Part shown: positions 24,276-32,687 of the stretch, in pieces | Layout: each line of letters opens with the position of its first letter | Numbering within the stretch: position 1 is the stretch's first letter | NCBI RefSeq assembly: GCF_016899425.1 | Contig: NZ_CP045994.1 | Span: 3,348,001 to 3,412,000, forward strand | Source of the DNA: Burkholderia sp. MS389 | GTDB lineage: Bacteria > Pseudomonadota > Gammaproteobacteria > Burkholderiales > Burkholderiaceae | Reading direction: 5' to 3' | DNA: 64,000 nucleotides | Position numbers and translations under genes: made by a program | The notes under the pieces: model-generated | The model's input: the letters and a program-made list of their open reading frames with translations, nothing else | What the model was told of the DNA's origin: nothing | The model's database searches: none

Positions 24276-25178
24276 TCAGTTGCCGACCGCGGTGCGACGG
24301 GCCGGCACGATGCGCCAGCCGAGGTTCACGCCGGCCGCCGCGAGCAGGATCAAGAGCGCGCCGAATACCTGCGTCCACGCGAGCGTCTGCCCGAACGCGA
24401 CGCGATCGACGGCGATCGCGACGACCGGATAGACGAACGACAGCGCGCCCGTCATCGCGGTCGGCAGCTTCTGGACCGCGCCGTACAGCAGCACGTACAT
24501 CAGCCCCGTGTTGACGATGCCGAGCACGATCAGGTCGGCCCATTGCCCGGCCGTCGCCGGCAACGTGTCGAAGTGCGCGAACGGCGCGAGCAGCAGGATG
24601 CCGAGGCCGACCTGCAGCAGCGCGAGCAGATGCGGCGGCGTGCCCTTCAGGTGCTTCGTGATGATCGACGAGATCGCGTACAGGAACGCCGCGCCGAGCG
24701 ACAGCGCGACCCCTTCCAGGTATTCGCCGGGCACCGCGAGCACGGCCGGTTCGACGCGCACCACGAATACGAGCCCGGCGAATGCGAGCGCGAGCCACGC
24801 GAGCGTCGACGCGGTGATCCGCTCGCGGAACACGATGGCGCCGAGCGCGACGAGCATGAACGGCTGCGTGTTGTAGACGGCGGTCGCCATCGAGATCGAC
24901 GCGCGCGAATACGCGGCGAACAGCAGCAGCCAGTTCGCGACGATCGCGAGGCTGCCGAGCGTCGTGAGCACGAGCATCCGCGGCGAGAACAGCGAGCGGC
25001 GCAGGAAGCCGAACGCCGCACAGACGATCGCGAGCGTCGCCGTGCCGAACACGCAGCGGAAGAACACGACATTGGTCAGCGGCTGCTGCGACGACATCAC
25101 GAGCCAGCCGATCGTGCCGGACATCAGCATCGCGACGATCATCTCGGCGGCGCCGCGGCGAATTTCATTCGAGGCCAT
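24276..25178 (-). CDS. EamA/DMT-family transporter
   Basis: Inner-membrane drug/metabolite transporter of 300 residues with ten hydrophobic segments in two EamA repeats. The first half contains FFRCVFGTATLAIV and AVYNTQPFMLVALGAIVFRERIT, the second NTGLMYVLLYGAVQKLPTAM and SFVYPVVAIAVDRVAFGQTL. Both carry the usual ...E/G-R/Q... end of the fourth helix. It is divergent from an Lrp/AsnC regulator 112 bp away, an arrangement common for amino-acid exporters. The substrate is therefore plausibly an amino acid, but this is inference. Confidence 0.92.
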   Translation of the reverse strand: MASNEIRRGAAEMIVAMLMSGTIGWLVMSSQQPLTNVVFFRCVFGTATLAIVCAAFGFLRRSLFSPRMLVLTTLGSLAIVANWLLLFAAYSRASISMATAVYNTQPFMLVALGAIVFRERITASTLAWLALAFAGLVFVVRVEPAVLAVPGEYLEGVALSLGAAFLYAISSIITKHLKGTPPHLLALLQVGLGILLLAPFAHFDTLPATAGQWADLIVLGIVNTGLMYVLLYGAVQKLPTAMTGALSFVYPVVAIAVDRVAFGQTLAWTQVFGALLILLAAAGVNLGWRIVPARRTAVGN

Positions 25179-25290
25179 CAGGAACTCCGTTGAAGAGCTT
25201 GGATGAGTTCGATTCTAGAAACTTGCTTTCGCTGAAACCACGGCTAAACTGAAGCGAATCAGCCGATTGACCTTCGAAAGCAAAGCGATC

Positions 25291-25782
25291 ATGCCGAAAC
25301 GCCTTTCCCCGCCCGCCGTCGCGTCGCTCGACGCGACCGACCGTGCAATCGTCGCCGCGCTGGCCGACGACGCCCGCATCGCGACCAGCGAACTCGCGCG
25401 GCAGATCGGGCTGTCGGCGCCCGCGACGGCCGACCGCGTGCGCCGGCTGGAAGCGCAAGGCGTGATCGCCGCGTTCACCGTCGAGCTCGACCCGCGTGCG
25501 CTCGGCTACACGCTGCAGGCGATCGTCCGCGTGAAGCCGCTGCCGGGCCAACTGCATCTGGTCGAGGAATTGCTGCGGCGGATTCCCGAATTCGTCGAAT
25601 GCGACAAGGTGACCGGCGACGACTGCTTCATCTGCCGGCTCTACCTGCGCACGATCGAGCACCTCGACGACATCCTGTCGAAGGTGACGGAGCGCGCGGA
25701 GACGAGCACCGCGATCGTGAAATCGACGCCCGTGCCGCGCCGCCTGCCGCCGCTCGTCGAGGACGACCACGCGCACCGCTGA
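25291..25782 (+). CDS. Lrp/AsnC-family transcriptional regulator
   Basis: A 163-residue feast/famine regulator. The N-terminal HTH spans about 15-65 (LDATDRAIVAALADDARIAT, SELARQIGLSAPATADRVRR). The C-terminal RAM ligand-binding domain follows (TLQAIVRVKPLPGQ, FVECDKVTGDDCFICRLYL). The ATG at 25291 precedes MPKRLSPP; an in-frame TTG at 25267 would add eight residues. It probably controls the divergent EamA transporter. Confidence 0.93.
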   Translation: MPKRLSPPAVASLDATDRAIVAALADDARIATSELARQIGLSAPATADRVRRLEAQGVIAAFTVELDPRALGYTLQAIVRVKPLPGQLHLVEELLRRIPEFVECDKVTGDDCFICRLYLRTIEHLDDILSKVTERAETSTAIVKSTPVPRRLPPLVEDDHAHR

Positions 25783-25831
25783 GCCGCGGCGCGCACCATC
25801 GGGCCGCCGGCGGCGCGCGCCGCCCAGCCCG

Positions 25832-26728
25832 TCACGCGGCCGCGTCCCGCGCGTCGAAGAACGCGAGCAGTTCGTCGATCAGCGCGACGGGCGCCTCTTC
25901 CGGAATGTAGTGCCCGCAGTCGAGCGCGCGGCCGCTGACGTCGCGCGCGACGCGACGCCACTCGTCGAGCGGATCGAAGCAGCGGCCGACGACGCCGTGC
26001 TCGCCCCACAGCACGCGCAGCGGGCACGCGATCTTGTTGCCGCGTTCGAGGTCCGCACGATCGTGCTCGAGATCGATCGTCGCCGATGCGCGATAGTCCT
26101 CGCACATCGCATGCACGGCGCCCGGCTGCGCGAGCGCCGCCCGGTACGCGTCGAGCGCCTCGGGCGCGAATGGCGCCAGCCCGGCCGACCGGTTGCCCAT
26201 CACGCGCTCGACGTACGCATCGGTGTGCGCGCCGATCAGCGTCTCGGGCAGCGGCTCGGGCTGGATCAGGAAGAACCAGTGGAAATACGCGGTCGCGAAC
26301 GCGCGATCGGTTTTCTCGTACATCGCGAGCGTCGGCGCGATGTCGAGCAGCATCATCCGCTCGACGGCCTCCGCGTGATCGAGCGCGAGCCGGTGCGCGA
26401 CCCGCGCGCCGCGATCGTGCGCGCACACGTGGAACTGCGCGAAGCCGAAATGCCGCATCACGGCGACCTGGTCCGCCGCCATCGCGCGTTTCGAATACGG
26501 CGCGTGCCGCGCGTCGCTCGGCGGCCGGCCCGATGCGCCGTAGCCGCGCAGGTCGGTGGCGATCACCGTGAAGTGATTCGCGAGCGTCGCGGCGACGCGA
26601 TGCCAGATCATGTGGGTCTGCGGATGGCCGTGCAGCAACAACAGCGGCGGACCCGCGCCTCCTTTGACACCGAAAATGTCGGTGTCCTGCACCGTCACGC
26701 GAAACGGTGCAAACGCCTCAAACGACAT
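25832..26728 (-). CDS. Haloacetate (fluoroacetate-type) dehalogenase
   Basis: Alpha/beta hydrolase of 298 residues that hydrolyses haloacetates to glycolate. The nucleophile Asp105 lies in AHDRGARVAH with Arg106 and Arg109 to bind the carboxylate. Asp129 (LLDIAPT) and His273 (DCGHYIPEEAP) complete the triad. His150-Trp151 (YFHWFF) and Tyr212 (EDYRA) match the halide-pocket residues known from fluoroacetate dehalogenases. The oxyanion loop is HGHPQTHMIW. All key residues are thus present. The gene stands alone; the regulator is unknown. Some family members act on other esters or epoxides, so substrate range remains inferred. Confidence 0.9.
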   Translation of the reverse strand: MSFEAFAPFRVTVQDTDIFGVKGGAGPPLLLLHGHPQTHMIWHRVAATLANHFTVIATDLRGYGASGRPPSDARHAPYSKRAMAADQVAVMRHFGFAQFHVCAHDRGARVAHRLALDHAEAVERMMLLDIAPTLAMYEKTDRAFATAYFHWFFLIQPEPLPETLIGAHTDAYVERVMGNRSAGLAPFAPEALDAYRAALAQPGAVHAMCEDYRASATIDLEHDRADLERGNKIACPLRVLWGEHGVVGRCFDPLDEWRRVARDVSGRALDCGHYIPEEAPVALIDELLAFFDARDAAA

Positions 26729-26881
26729 GGTTTGTTTCTCGTTGGTTTGTTATGGCGGCTATTTTATGAGCGCCGGCGCATCTTCACAGCGGCGTAAGCA
26801 CGCGAAAGCGTAGAAAGAGAACACTCACTCGATTGCCGGCACACCGCGGAGTTTGTTAAGCTCGCGTAGAATCGCACGACC

Positions 26882-26899
26882 GTTCGTATTAATATGAAC
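26882..26899. promoter_or_regulatory. AT-rich palindrome upstream of the nitronate monooxygenase gene
   Basis: GTTCGTATTAATATGAAC is a near-perfect 18-bp dyad with one mismatched pair, 69-86 bp before the start codon. It overlaps the expected promoter region. It resembles a TetR-type operator; the cognate regulator is not in this window. Confidence 0.5.
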
Positions 26900-26967
26900 G
26901 AACGCGTTCCGCCGCTACACTCGAATCATCGTCCGACCGCAACGCCCCCGGAGACTGGAGACATCAC

Positions 26968-27927
26968 ATGGCATTGCCCACCGTCCTGCAAAACCTGACG
27001 CTGCCCGTCATCGCGTCGCCGATGTTCATCGTCAGCTACCCCGAACTCGTGCTAGCGCAATGCAAGGCGGGCATCGTCGGTTCGTTCCCCGCGCTCAATG
27101 CGCGTCCGGCCGAACGACTGGACGAGTGGCTCACGCAGATCCAGGCGGAACTCGCCGACCACAAGGCGAAACATCCCGATGCGGTGATCGGCCCGATCGC
27201 GGTCAACCAGATCGTCCACCAGTCGAACGCGCGGCTCGAGCACGACGTGCGCGTGTGCGTCGAGCACAAGGTGCCGATCTTCATCACGAGCCTGCGCGCG
27301 CCGGCGCGCGAGATCGTCGACGCGGTGCACGGCTACGGCGGCATCGTGCTGCACGACGTGATCAACCTGCGCCACGCGCAGAAGGCGCTCGAAGCGGGCG
27401 TCGACGGGCTGATCCTCGTCGCGGCCGGCGCCGGCGGCCACGCGGGCACGACGTCGCCGTTCGCGCTGGTCGGCGAAGTCCGCAAGATCTTCGACGGCCC
27501 GATCGTGCTGTCCGGCTCGATCGCGAACGGCGGCTCGATCCTCGCCGCGCAGGCGATGGGCGCGGACTTCGCGTACATGGGCACGCGTTTCATCGCGACG
27601 CAGGAAGCGCACGCGATCGACGACTACAAGCACGCGATCCTGAACGCGAAATCGTCGGACATCATCTACACGAACCTCTTCACGGGCGTGCACGGCAACT
27701 ACATCCGCGAGAGCATCGAGAAGGCCGGCCTCGATCCGGACGCGCTGCCGGAATCGGACAAGACCAAGATGAATTTCGGCAGCGACAAGACGAAGGCGTG
27801 GAAGGACATCTGGGGCGCCGGCCAGGGCGTCGGCCTGATGGACGACCTGCCGAGCGTGGGTGCGCTCGTCGAGCGGCTCAAGCGCGAGTACGACGACGCG
27901 AAGGCGCGGCTCGGCATCCCGCGCTGA
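26968..27927 (+). CDS. Nitronate monooxygenase (2-nitropropane dioxygenase family)
   Basis: FMN-dependent TIM-barrel enzyme of 319 residues that oxidises alkyl nitronates such as propionate 3-nitronate. The N-terminus has LPVIASPMFIVSYPELVLAQ with FMN-binding elements. The class I signature AAGAGGHAGTTSPFAL includes the catalytic/substrate-binding His, and the phosphate-binding LSGSIANGGSILAAQAMGAD and MGTRFIATQEA follow. It is monocistronic, bounded by a strong terminator. The divergent haloacetate dehalogenase gene starts 239 bp away. Confidence 0.94.
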   Translation: MALPTVLQNLTLPVIASPMFIVSYPELVLAQCKAGIVGSFPALNARPAERLDEWLTQIQAELADHKAKHPDAVIGPIAVNQIVHQSNARLEHDVRVCVEHKVPIFITSLRAPAREIVDAVHGYGGIVLHDVINLRHAQKALEAGVDGLILVAAGAGGHAGTTSPFALVGEVRKIFDGPIVLSGSIANGGSILAAQAMGADFAYMGTRFIATQEAHAIDDYKHAILNAKSSDIIYTNLFTGVHGNYIRESIEKAGLDPDALPESDKTKMNFGSDKTKAWKDIWGAGQGVGLMDDLPSVGALVERLKREYDDAKARLGIPR

Positions 27928-27981
27928 CGGATGCGGCGGCCGTCGCGGCCGCCCTCGACGCGAGCGTCGTCGAGCCAAACG

Positions 27982-28014
27982 AAAAGCGCGAACCGGCAAC
28001 CGGTTCGCGCTTTT
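27982..28014. terminator. Bidirectional intrinsic terminator
   Basis: A perfect 15-bp stem with a CAA loop carries A-rich left and T-rich right ends (AAAAGCGCGAACCGG / CCGGTTCGCGCTTTT). It lies between the convergent nitronate monooxygenase and LysR genes and can end both transcripts. Confidence 0.93.
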
Positions 28015-28044
28015 TCATTGCCCCGCCGCGGCGGACGACGCGGC

Positions 28045-29007
28045 TCAGACCGCGCGCTTCATCCGCGTGATCGGCAGCACGCGCAGGTGCGATTCGATCG
28101 ACGGGCACAACGATTGCCCTTCGAAACGCGCGGCCAGGAAATCGACGAAAGAGCGCACCTTCGCGGACACGTGGCGACGGCTCGCGTACACCGCATAGAT
28201 CGGTGCCTCGTGCGGCGGCACCGAATCGAGCAGCACCGGCACGAGCCGGCCCGATTCGATGTCGTCGCCGACCACTTCGGTGCCGAGCAGCGCGATGCCC
28301 GCGCCGGCGAGCACGGCCGCGCGCAGCCCTTCGAGATGGTTCACGATCAGGTTGCCGTTCAGGCTCACGCGCGACGCGGCGGCCGCGTCGATCACCAGCG
28401 AATCGAGCATCGTCGAATTCGAATCGCGCCGCAGGTAGTTGTGGTTCGCGAGATCGGCGATCGTCTGCGGCGTGCCGCGCTTGTCGAGATACTCGGGCGA
28501 CGCGACCAGCAGGATGTGCGCGGTCGCGATCTGGCGTGCGACCAGCGACGACGATTTCAATCCGTTCGGCGCCGCGCGCACCGCGACGTCATAGCCTTCC
28601 TCGATCAGGTCGACCACGCGATCGGACAGCGTCATGTCGACGGTCACGTCGGGGAACCGGCCCGCATAATCGGTGACGGCCTGCATCACGTGCCGCAGCC
28701 CGAACGCGGACAGCGACGTCACGCGCAGCCTGCCTTGCGGCACCACGCTCGCGGCGCCGACGGCCTGGCCGGCTTCGTCGAGTTCGGACAGCGCCTGCAC
28801 GAGGCGCTCATAGTATTCGCGTCCCGCCTCGGTCGGCGCGACGCGTCGTGTCGTGCGATGCAGCAACCGCGCGCCGAGCTGCTGCTCGAGGTGCATCACG
28901 TGCTTGCTCGCCATCGCCGCCGACATCTGCATGCGCTCCGCCGCGCCGACGAAGCTGCCCACTTCGACGACGTAGCGAAACACATTCATGCTGACGAGGG
29001 TATCCAT
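28045..29007 (-). CDS. LysR-family transcriptional regulator
   Basis: LTTR of 320 residues. The HTH begins MDTLVSMNVFRYVVEVGSF and continues VGAAERMQMSAAMASKHVMH. The effector domain carries GRLRVTSLSAFGLRHV and YDVAVRAAPNGLKSSSLVAR, the layout of the DmlR/PecT-like group. The ATG at 29007 is favoured; an upstream GTG adds MVDSPGLRASS without homology. No divergent target gene is adjacent, since the porin upstream runs in the same direction with its own terminator. Confidence 0.92.
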   Translation of the reverse strand: MDTLVSMNVFRYVVEVGSFVGAAERMQMSAAMASKHVMHLEQQLGARLLHRTTRRVAPTEAGREYYERLVQALSELDEAGQAVGAASVVPQGRLRVTSLSAFGLRHVMQAVTDYAGRFPDVTVDMTLSDRVVDLIEEGYDVAVRAAPNGLKSSSLVARQIATAHILLVASPEYLDKRGTPQTIADLANHNYLRRDSNSTMLDSLVIDAAAASRVSLNGNLIVNHLEGLRAAVLAGAGIALLGTEVVGDDIESGRLVPVLLDSVPPHEAPIYAVYASRRHVSAKVRSFVDFLAARFEGQSLCPSIESHLRVLPITRMKRAV

Positions 29008-29087
29008 CGAACTAGCTCGCAATCCCGGGGAGTCAACCAATTACGAGATAGGGTAACAAAGGCGGGCAGACATAAAGGTCAAGAAAG

Positions 29088-29116
29088 GCAAAACGGCGCC
29101 GCGGGTGGCGGCGCCG
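29088..29116 (-). terminator. Intrinsic terminator of the porin gene
   Basis: On the minus strand, a 9-bp perfect stem CGGCGCCGC/GCGGCGCCG with a 5-base loop is followed by TTTTGCCTTTCTT. It lies about 90 bp after the porin stop codon. Confidence 0.85.
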
Positions 29117-29203
29117 CTTCGGGCCGGAAAGGACGGACGGGAAAACATGCAGCCGGCACGCGCAATTCGCGCGCGCGGCCGGCGCACCGGTCGCGCGCGT
29201 GCG

Positions 29204-30280
29204 TCAGAATTTCGCGCGAATGCCTGCGCCGAACGTGTTGCCGGTCGACAGGCCGCTGATGTGGTCGTTCATGTAGGCCGCGTAGACGTCGGTGCGCTTG
29301 GACAGCGGATAGTCGTAGCCGACGGCCCAGGTCTGGCGCGTCTGGTCGAGGCCGCCCGCGTCGCGCGAGTATGCATACGACGCCATCGCGTTGCCCACGC
29401 CGATCGGCACCGACACGCCGCCCTGCGCGGTGTTCACGTGCCAGCTGCCCGCGACCTGGTCGTTCTTCGTATACATGTACTGGCCGAACAGCTTCACGAG
29501 CTTCAGGTCGTAGGTCGCGCCGACCAGCGCGATGCCCTGGCTCTTCATGCCGGTCACGAGCGCGCTCAGGTCCTGCGGGCCGTTGTTGAAGTTCACGTAC
29601 TGATACACGGCGGTCGCCGCGAACGGGCCGTTCGCGTAGTTGAACTGCGCGCTCCACTTCTTCGAGCGGTTGTCGCCGGCCTGGTTGCCAAGTGCGTACA
29701 TCGCGCCGAAATTCAGCCCACCGAACGAAGGCGACGTGTATCCCACCGCGTTGTTCCAGCCCGAATCGCCGACGGCGCCCTGGTCGCTCGGATAGGTCGG
29801 GAACGTGCCGAGGCCGAGGAACACGTGGTACACCATCGGCGAGAAGGTGTACGAGTCGTAGAACGGGTTGAACAGGATCGTCGACAGGAACAGATGCGTC
29901 GTCAGGCGGCCTGCCGTCACCGTGCCGTACGGCGAGCTGATGCCGACGTACGCGTTGCGCGCGAAGAACGTGTCGCCCTGGAAGCGGCCGTACTGGCCGT
30001 TCTGCGCGCGGAAGAAGCTCTCCAGCGTGAAGATCGCCTTGTAGCCGTCGCCGAGATCCTCGGCGCCGTGCAGGCCCCAGTACGACGTCGACATCCCGCC
30101 GCCCGACACGTTCCACGCACGATCGCCGCCCGGGAACTTGGTGGCGCCGACCCATTCGTCAACCTGCCCGTAGAGCGAGACGCTCGACTGCGCATGGACG
30201 GGTGCGGCGGCCGCCACGCAGGCGGCTGCGGCGATCAGCTTGACGGACGTGCGCGACGCGCGACGAGCGAATGCTTTCAT
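29204..30280 (-). CDS. Gram-negative porin (Burkholderia OpcP/OmpC-like)
   Basis: Outer-membrane general porin of 358 residues forming a 16-stranded trimeric barrel. A signal peptide MKAFARRASRTSVKLIAAAA ends at ...APVHA, and the mature protein begins QSSVSLYGQVDEWVGA. Porin_4 features include WGLHGAEDLGDGYKAIFTLE, QNGQYGRFQGDTFFARNAYVGI and the C-terminal GAGIRAKF with terminal Phe. The central loop YSFSPMV-like region (DSYTFSPMVYHVFLG) should be loop 3, which narrows the pore. It has its own upstream region of 345 bp and a clear terminator. Confidence 0.95.
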   Translation of the reverse strand: MKAFARRASRTSVKLIAAAACVAAAAPVHAQSSVSLYGQVDEWVGATKFPGGDRAWNVSGGGMSTSYWGLHGAEDLGDGYKAIFTLESFFRAQNGQYGRFQGDTFFARNAYVGISSPYGTVTAGRLTTHLFLSTILFNPFYDSYTFSPMVYHVFLGLGTFPTYPSDQGAVGDSGWNNAVGYTSPSFGGLNFGAMYALGNQAGDNRSKKWSAQFNYANGPFAATAVYQYVNFNNGPQDLSALVTGMKSQGIALVGATYDLKLVKLFGQYMYTKNDQVAGSWHVNTAQGGVSVPIGVGNAMASYAYSRDAGGLDQTRQTWAVGYDYPLSKRTDVYAAYMNDHISGLSTGNTFGAGIRAKF

Positions 30281-30625
30281 GGGATCTCCAGGTTTTGTCG
30301 GATAGTCGATAAGTGGCGCGAGCGTTGTTGTTTGGAGCCGAGTGCTTGCGTCGTATGGGGCGCAGCCATCTTTACGGATCATTCGTCCGGTCAAAATTGC
30401 GCACACTTATTGCGGGTATAGCGCCGGCATTAACTTCGCGGGATGTATCCATGGCCGGATGCACGGCGGCGGCCCGGCGCGAATGCGGTCGCACCGGCGG
30501 GCGGCGGCGCGGCATGCGCGTACCGGGCGCGAAAGATAGCGCAATGCGGCGGGAAAATCAGCGGAAATCTGCGCGCGACTGTGGCAAATTCGCATCAGCC
30601 GGCAAGGGGACGTGCGCGGGGGCGC
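30281..30625. other. 345-bp intergenic region upstream of the porin gene
   Basis: The region between the porin start (minus) and the 3' end of the Gly/Pro-rich protein gene should hold the porin promoter. An AT-richer patch around 30380-30425 is the best candidate. No repeat or gene was recognised. Confidence 0.3.
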
Positions 30626-31117
30626 TCAGTTTCGGTAGAACGGGGAGAAAGAAGGCGAGTGCGCAGGCTCTTCCTGCGAGCGGGGCGGCGGCATCGGGCG
30701 ACCGCCGCGCTCCTCGTTGTAGCGGGCGACGTCGGCGCGGATCGAGCCGGCCCGCAGCGGGACGTTGCCGCCGCCCGGCGGGCGCGGCATCTGGCGGACC
30801 TCGGCGCTGATCGGCCGATACGGGCTTTGCGCGGCGTAATGGCCGTAGGACGGCGTCGGGCGCAGCCCCCAGCGGGAGCCGGCGCCGCTCACGCCGCCGG
30901 GACGCACGCCGGCGGGCGGCGCAACGCGACGCCAGACCGGACCGCCGCCGGGGCCGCCCGCCGGCCGAGCGTACGCGCGCATGTCGCCGCCGCCGAAGCC
31001 GTGGCCACCGAACCCGTGACCGCCATGGGGCGGCTGGGCCAGCGCGAGCGGCATCAGCAGCGCGCCGAGCACGCCTGCCACCCATCGTCCGATCTTCCGT
31101 TTCACCCGTTCCGTCAT
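30626..31117 (-). CDS. Exported Gly/Pro-rich protein of unknown function
   Basis: A 163-residue protein with a signal peptide (MTERVKRKIGRWVAGVLGAL, cleavage near ...LALA-QP). The mature part is low-complexity, with HGGHGFGGHGFGGGD repeats and Pro/Arg-rich stretches. A more conserved-looking tail, SIRADVARYNEERGGRPMP, follows. Short Gly/His-rich exported proteins of this type are common in Burkholderia; no domain was recognised. The start is the ATG at 31117, preceded by weak GGAACGAT. Confidence 0.6.
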   Translation of the reverse strand: MTERVKRKIGRWVAGVLGALLMPLALAQPPHGGHGFGGHGFGGGDMRAYARPAGGPGGGPVWRRVAPPAGVRPGGVSGAGSRWGLRPTPSYGHYAAQSPYRPISAEVRQMPRPPGGGNVPLRAGSIRADVARYNEERGGRPMPPPRSQEEPAHSPSFSPFYRN

Positions 31118-31462
31118 CGTTCCGTGCCCATCGACGCCCGCCGTCGGTTCCTTTCGGCCGACCCAAGGCTTTCAGCAGTAATTTATGAGCGGGCGGAAAG
31201 TGTGTCGAGCCAAAAAGTGTTATGTCGCCGGCATCGGTGTAACACCATGTTACTGCTAGGTTTTTTCGCTTCGGCACGCGATCGCGGCAGAACATTCTTC
31301 TGCGGTTTCGCGCGTGGCCGGGTCGACGCGGCGGCCCTCATTGCATGCAATCGATTCATCAATCGATTCGCACAATGAATTTGTTTGGTGAATCGCCAAC
31401 CGGGACAATAACGCGATCCGCGCGCGCGACGCGCGCTTCGCCGTTTCCGAATCGAGTTCCCG
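31118..31462. other. 345-bp divergent intergenic region
   Basis: It separates the Gly/Pro-rich protein gene (minus) from the BASS transporter (plus). It contains nested short palindromes around 31339-31380, such as ATTGCATGCAAT and two direct copies of AATCGATTC. These could be operator sites for the transporter; nothing coding was recognised. Confidence 0.35.
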
Positions 31463-32494
31463 ATGGCCCGTCCCCGTTTTCTCCCCGACAACTTCACGCT
31501 CGCGCTCGTCGGCACCGTCGTGCTCGCGAGCCTGCTGCCCTGCCGCGGCCCGGCCGCCCATGCGTTCAACTGGGCAACCAACATCGCCGTCGGCCTGCTG
31601 TTTTTCCTGCACGGCGCGAAACTGTCGCGCGAAGCCGTGATCGCCGGCGCGACCCACTGGCGGCTGCACGCGGTCGTGCTGCTCAGCACGTTCGCGCTGT
31701 TCCCGCTGCTCGGCTTCGCGCTGAAACCGGTGCTGCAGCCGCTCGTCACGCCGACGCTGTATGCGGGCGTGCTGTTCCTGTGCACGCTGCCGTCGACGGT
31801 CCAGTCGTCGATCGCGTTCACGTCGATCGCGAAGGGCAACGTGCCGGCCGCCGTGTGCGCGGCATCGGCGTCGAGCCTGCTCGGGATCTTCGTCACGCCG
31901 GCGCTCGTCGGGCTGATGATCACGTCGCAGTCGGCCGCGACCGCGTCGCCGTGGAGCACGGTCGGCAGCATCGTGATGCAGCTGCTCGTACCGTTCATCG
32001 CCGGCCAGTTGCTGCGGCCCGCGATCGGCGGCTGGATCGACCGCAATCGCGGCGTGCTGCGCTTCGTCGACCAGGGCTCGATCCTGCTGGTCGTCTACGT
32101 CGCGTTCAGCGAGGCCGTCAACGAGGGGCTGTGGCACCAGATTCCGCCGCGCGCGCTCGGCGGCCTGCTGGTCGTCAACCTCGTGCTGCTCGCGATCGCG
32201 CTGCTGCTGACCGCGTTCGTCAGCAAGCGGCTCGGCTTCAACCGCGCCGACCGGATCACGATCATCTTCTGCGGATCGAAGAAGAGCCTCGCGGCCGGCG
32301 TGCCGATGGCGAAGGTGATCTTCTCGGCGAACGCGGTCGGCGCGATCGTGCTGCCGCTGATGCTGTTCCACCAGATCCAGCTGATGGCGTGCGCGGCGCT
32401 CGCGCAGCGCTGGGGCGCGCGCGACACGAGCGGCGAGCACGACGAAGGCGACACGGCAGCCAGGTCCGGCGCGCTGAGCGCGGGCAAGCGCTGA
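31463..32494 (+). CDS. Bile acid:sodium symporter family transporter (YfeH/SBF-like)
   Basis: Inner-membrane transporter of 343 residues with about ten hydrophobic segments. The family core is visible: NWATNIAVGLLFFLHGAKLS, CTLPSTVQSSIAFTSIAKGN (discontinuous helix region), and IIFCGSKKSLAAGVPMAKVI. It belongs to the SBF_like (PF13593-type) subgroup, which includes YfeH and eukaryotic SLC10A7. A polar tail (RDTSGEHDEGDTAARSG) ends it. Substrate unknown. The start MARPRFLP at 31463 directly precedes the first segment. Confidence 0.9.
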   Translation: MARPRFLPDNFTLALVGTVVLASLLPCRGPAAHAFNWATNIAVGLLFFLHGAKLSREAVIAGATHWRLHAVVLLSTFALFPLLGFALKPVLQPLVTPTLYAGVLFLCTLPSTVQSSIAFTSIAKGNVPAAVCAASASSLLGIFVTPALVGLMITSQSAATASPWSTVGSIVMQLLVPFIAGQLLRPAIGGWIDRNRGVLRFVDQGSILLVVYVAFSEAVNEGLWHQIPPRALGGLLVVNLVLLAIALLLTAFVSKRLGFNRADRITIIFCGSKKSLAAGVPMAKVIFSANAVGAIVLPLMLFHQIQLMACAALAQRWGARDTSGEHDEGDTAARSGALSAGKR

Positions 32495-32687
32495 CGCGCG
32501 CGGGGGGCGATGGCTGTCGCTGGCCGCCTTCCGCCTTCCGCCTTCCGCTTCCCGTTCCAGCCCCCCACCCCGATGCGCGTCCGGCTCGATGCACCGGCAA
32601 CGCCCGTCGTGTCACGAAATCTTCATTCAATTCTCCGCGAGCGGTGCCGTTAAGCCGATCGTCCCGTCGATTCGGCTGCCCTCGCCC

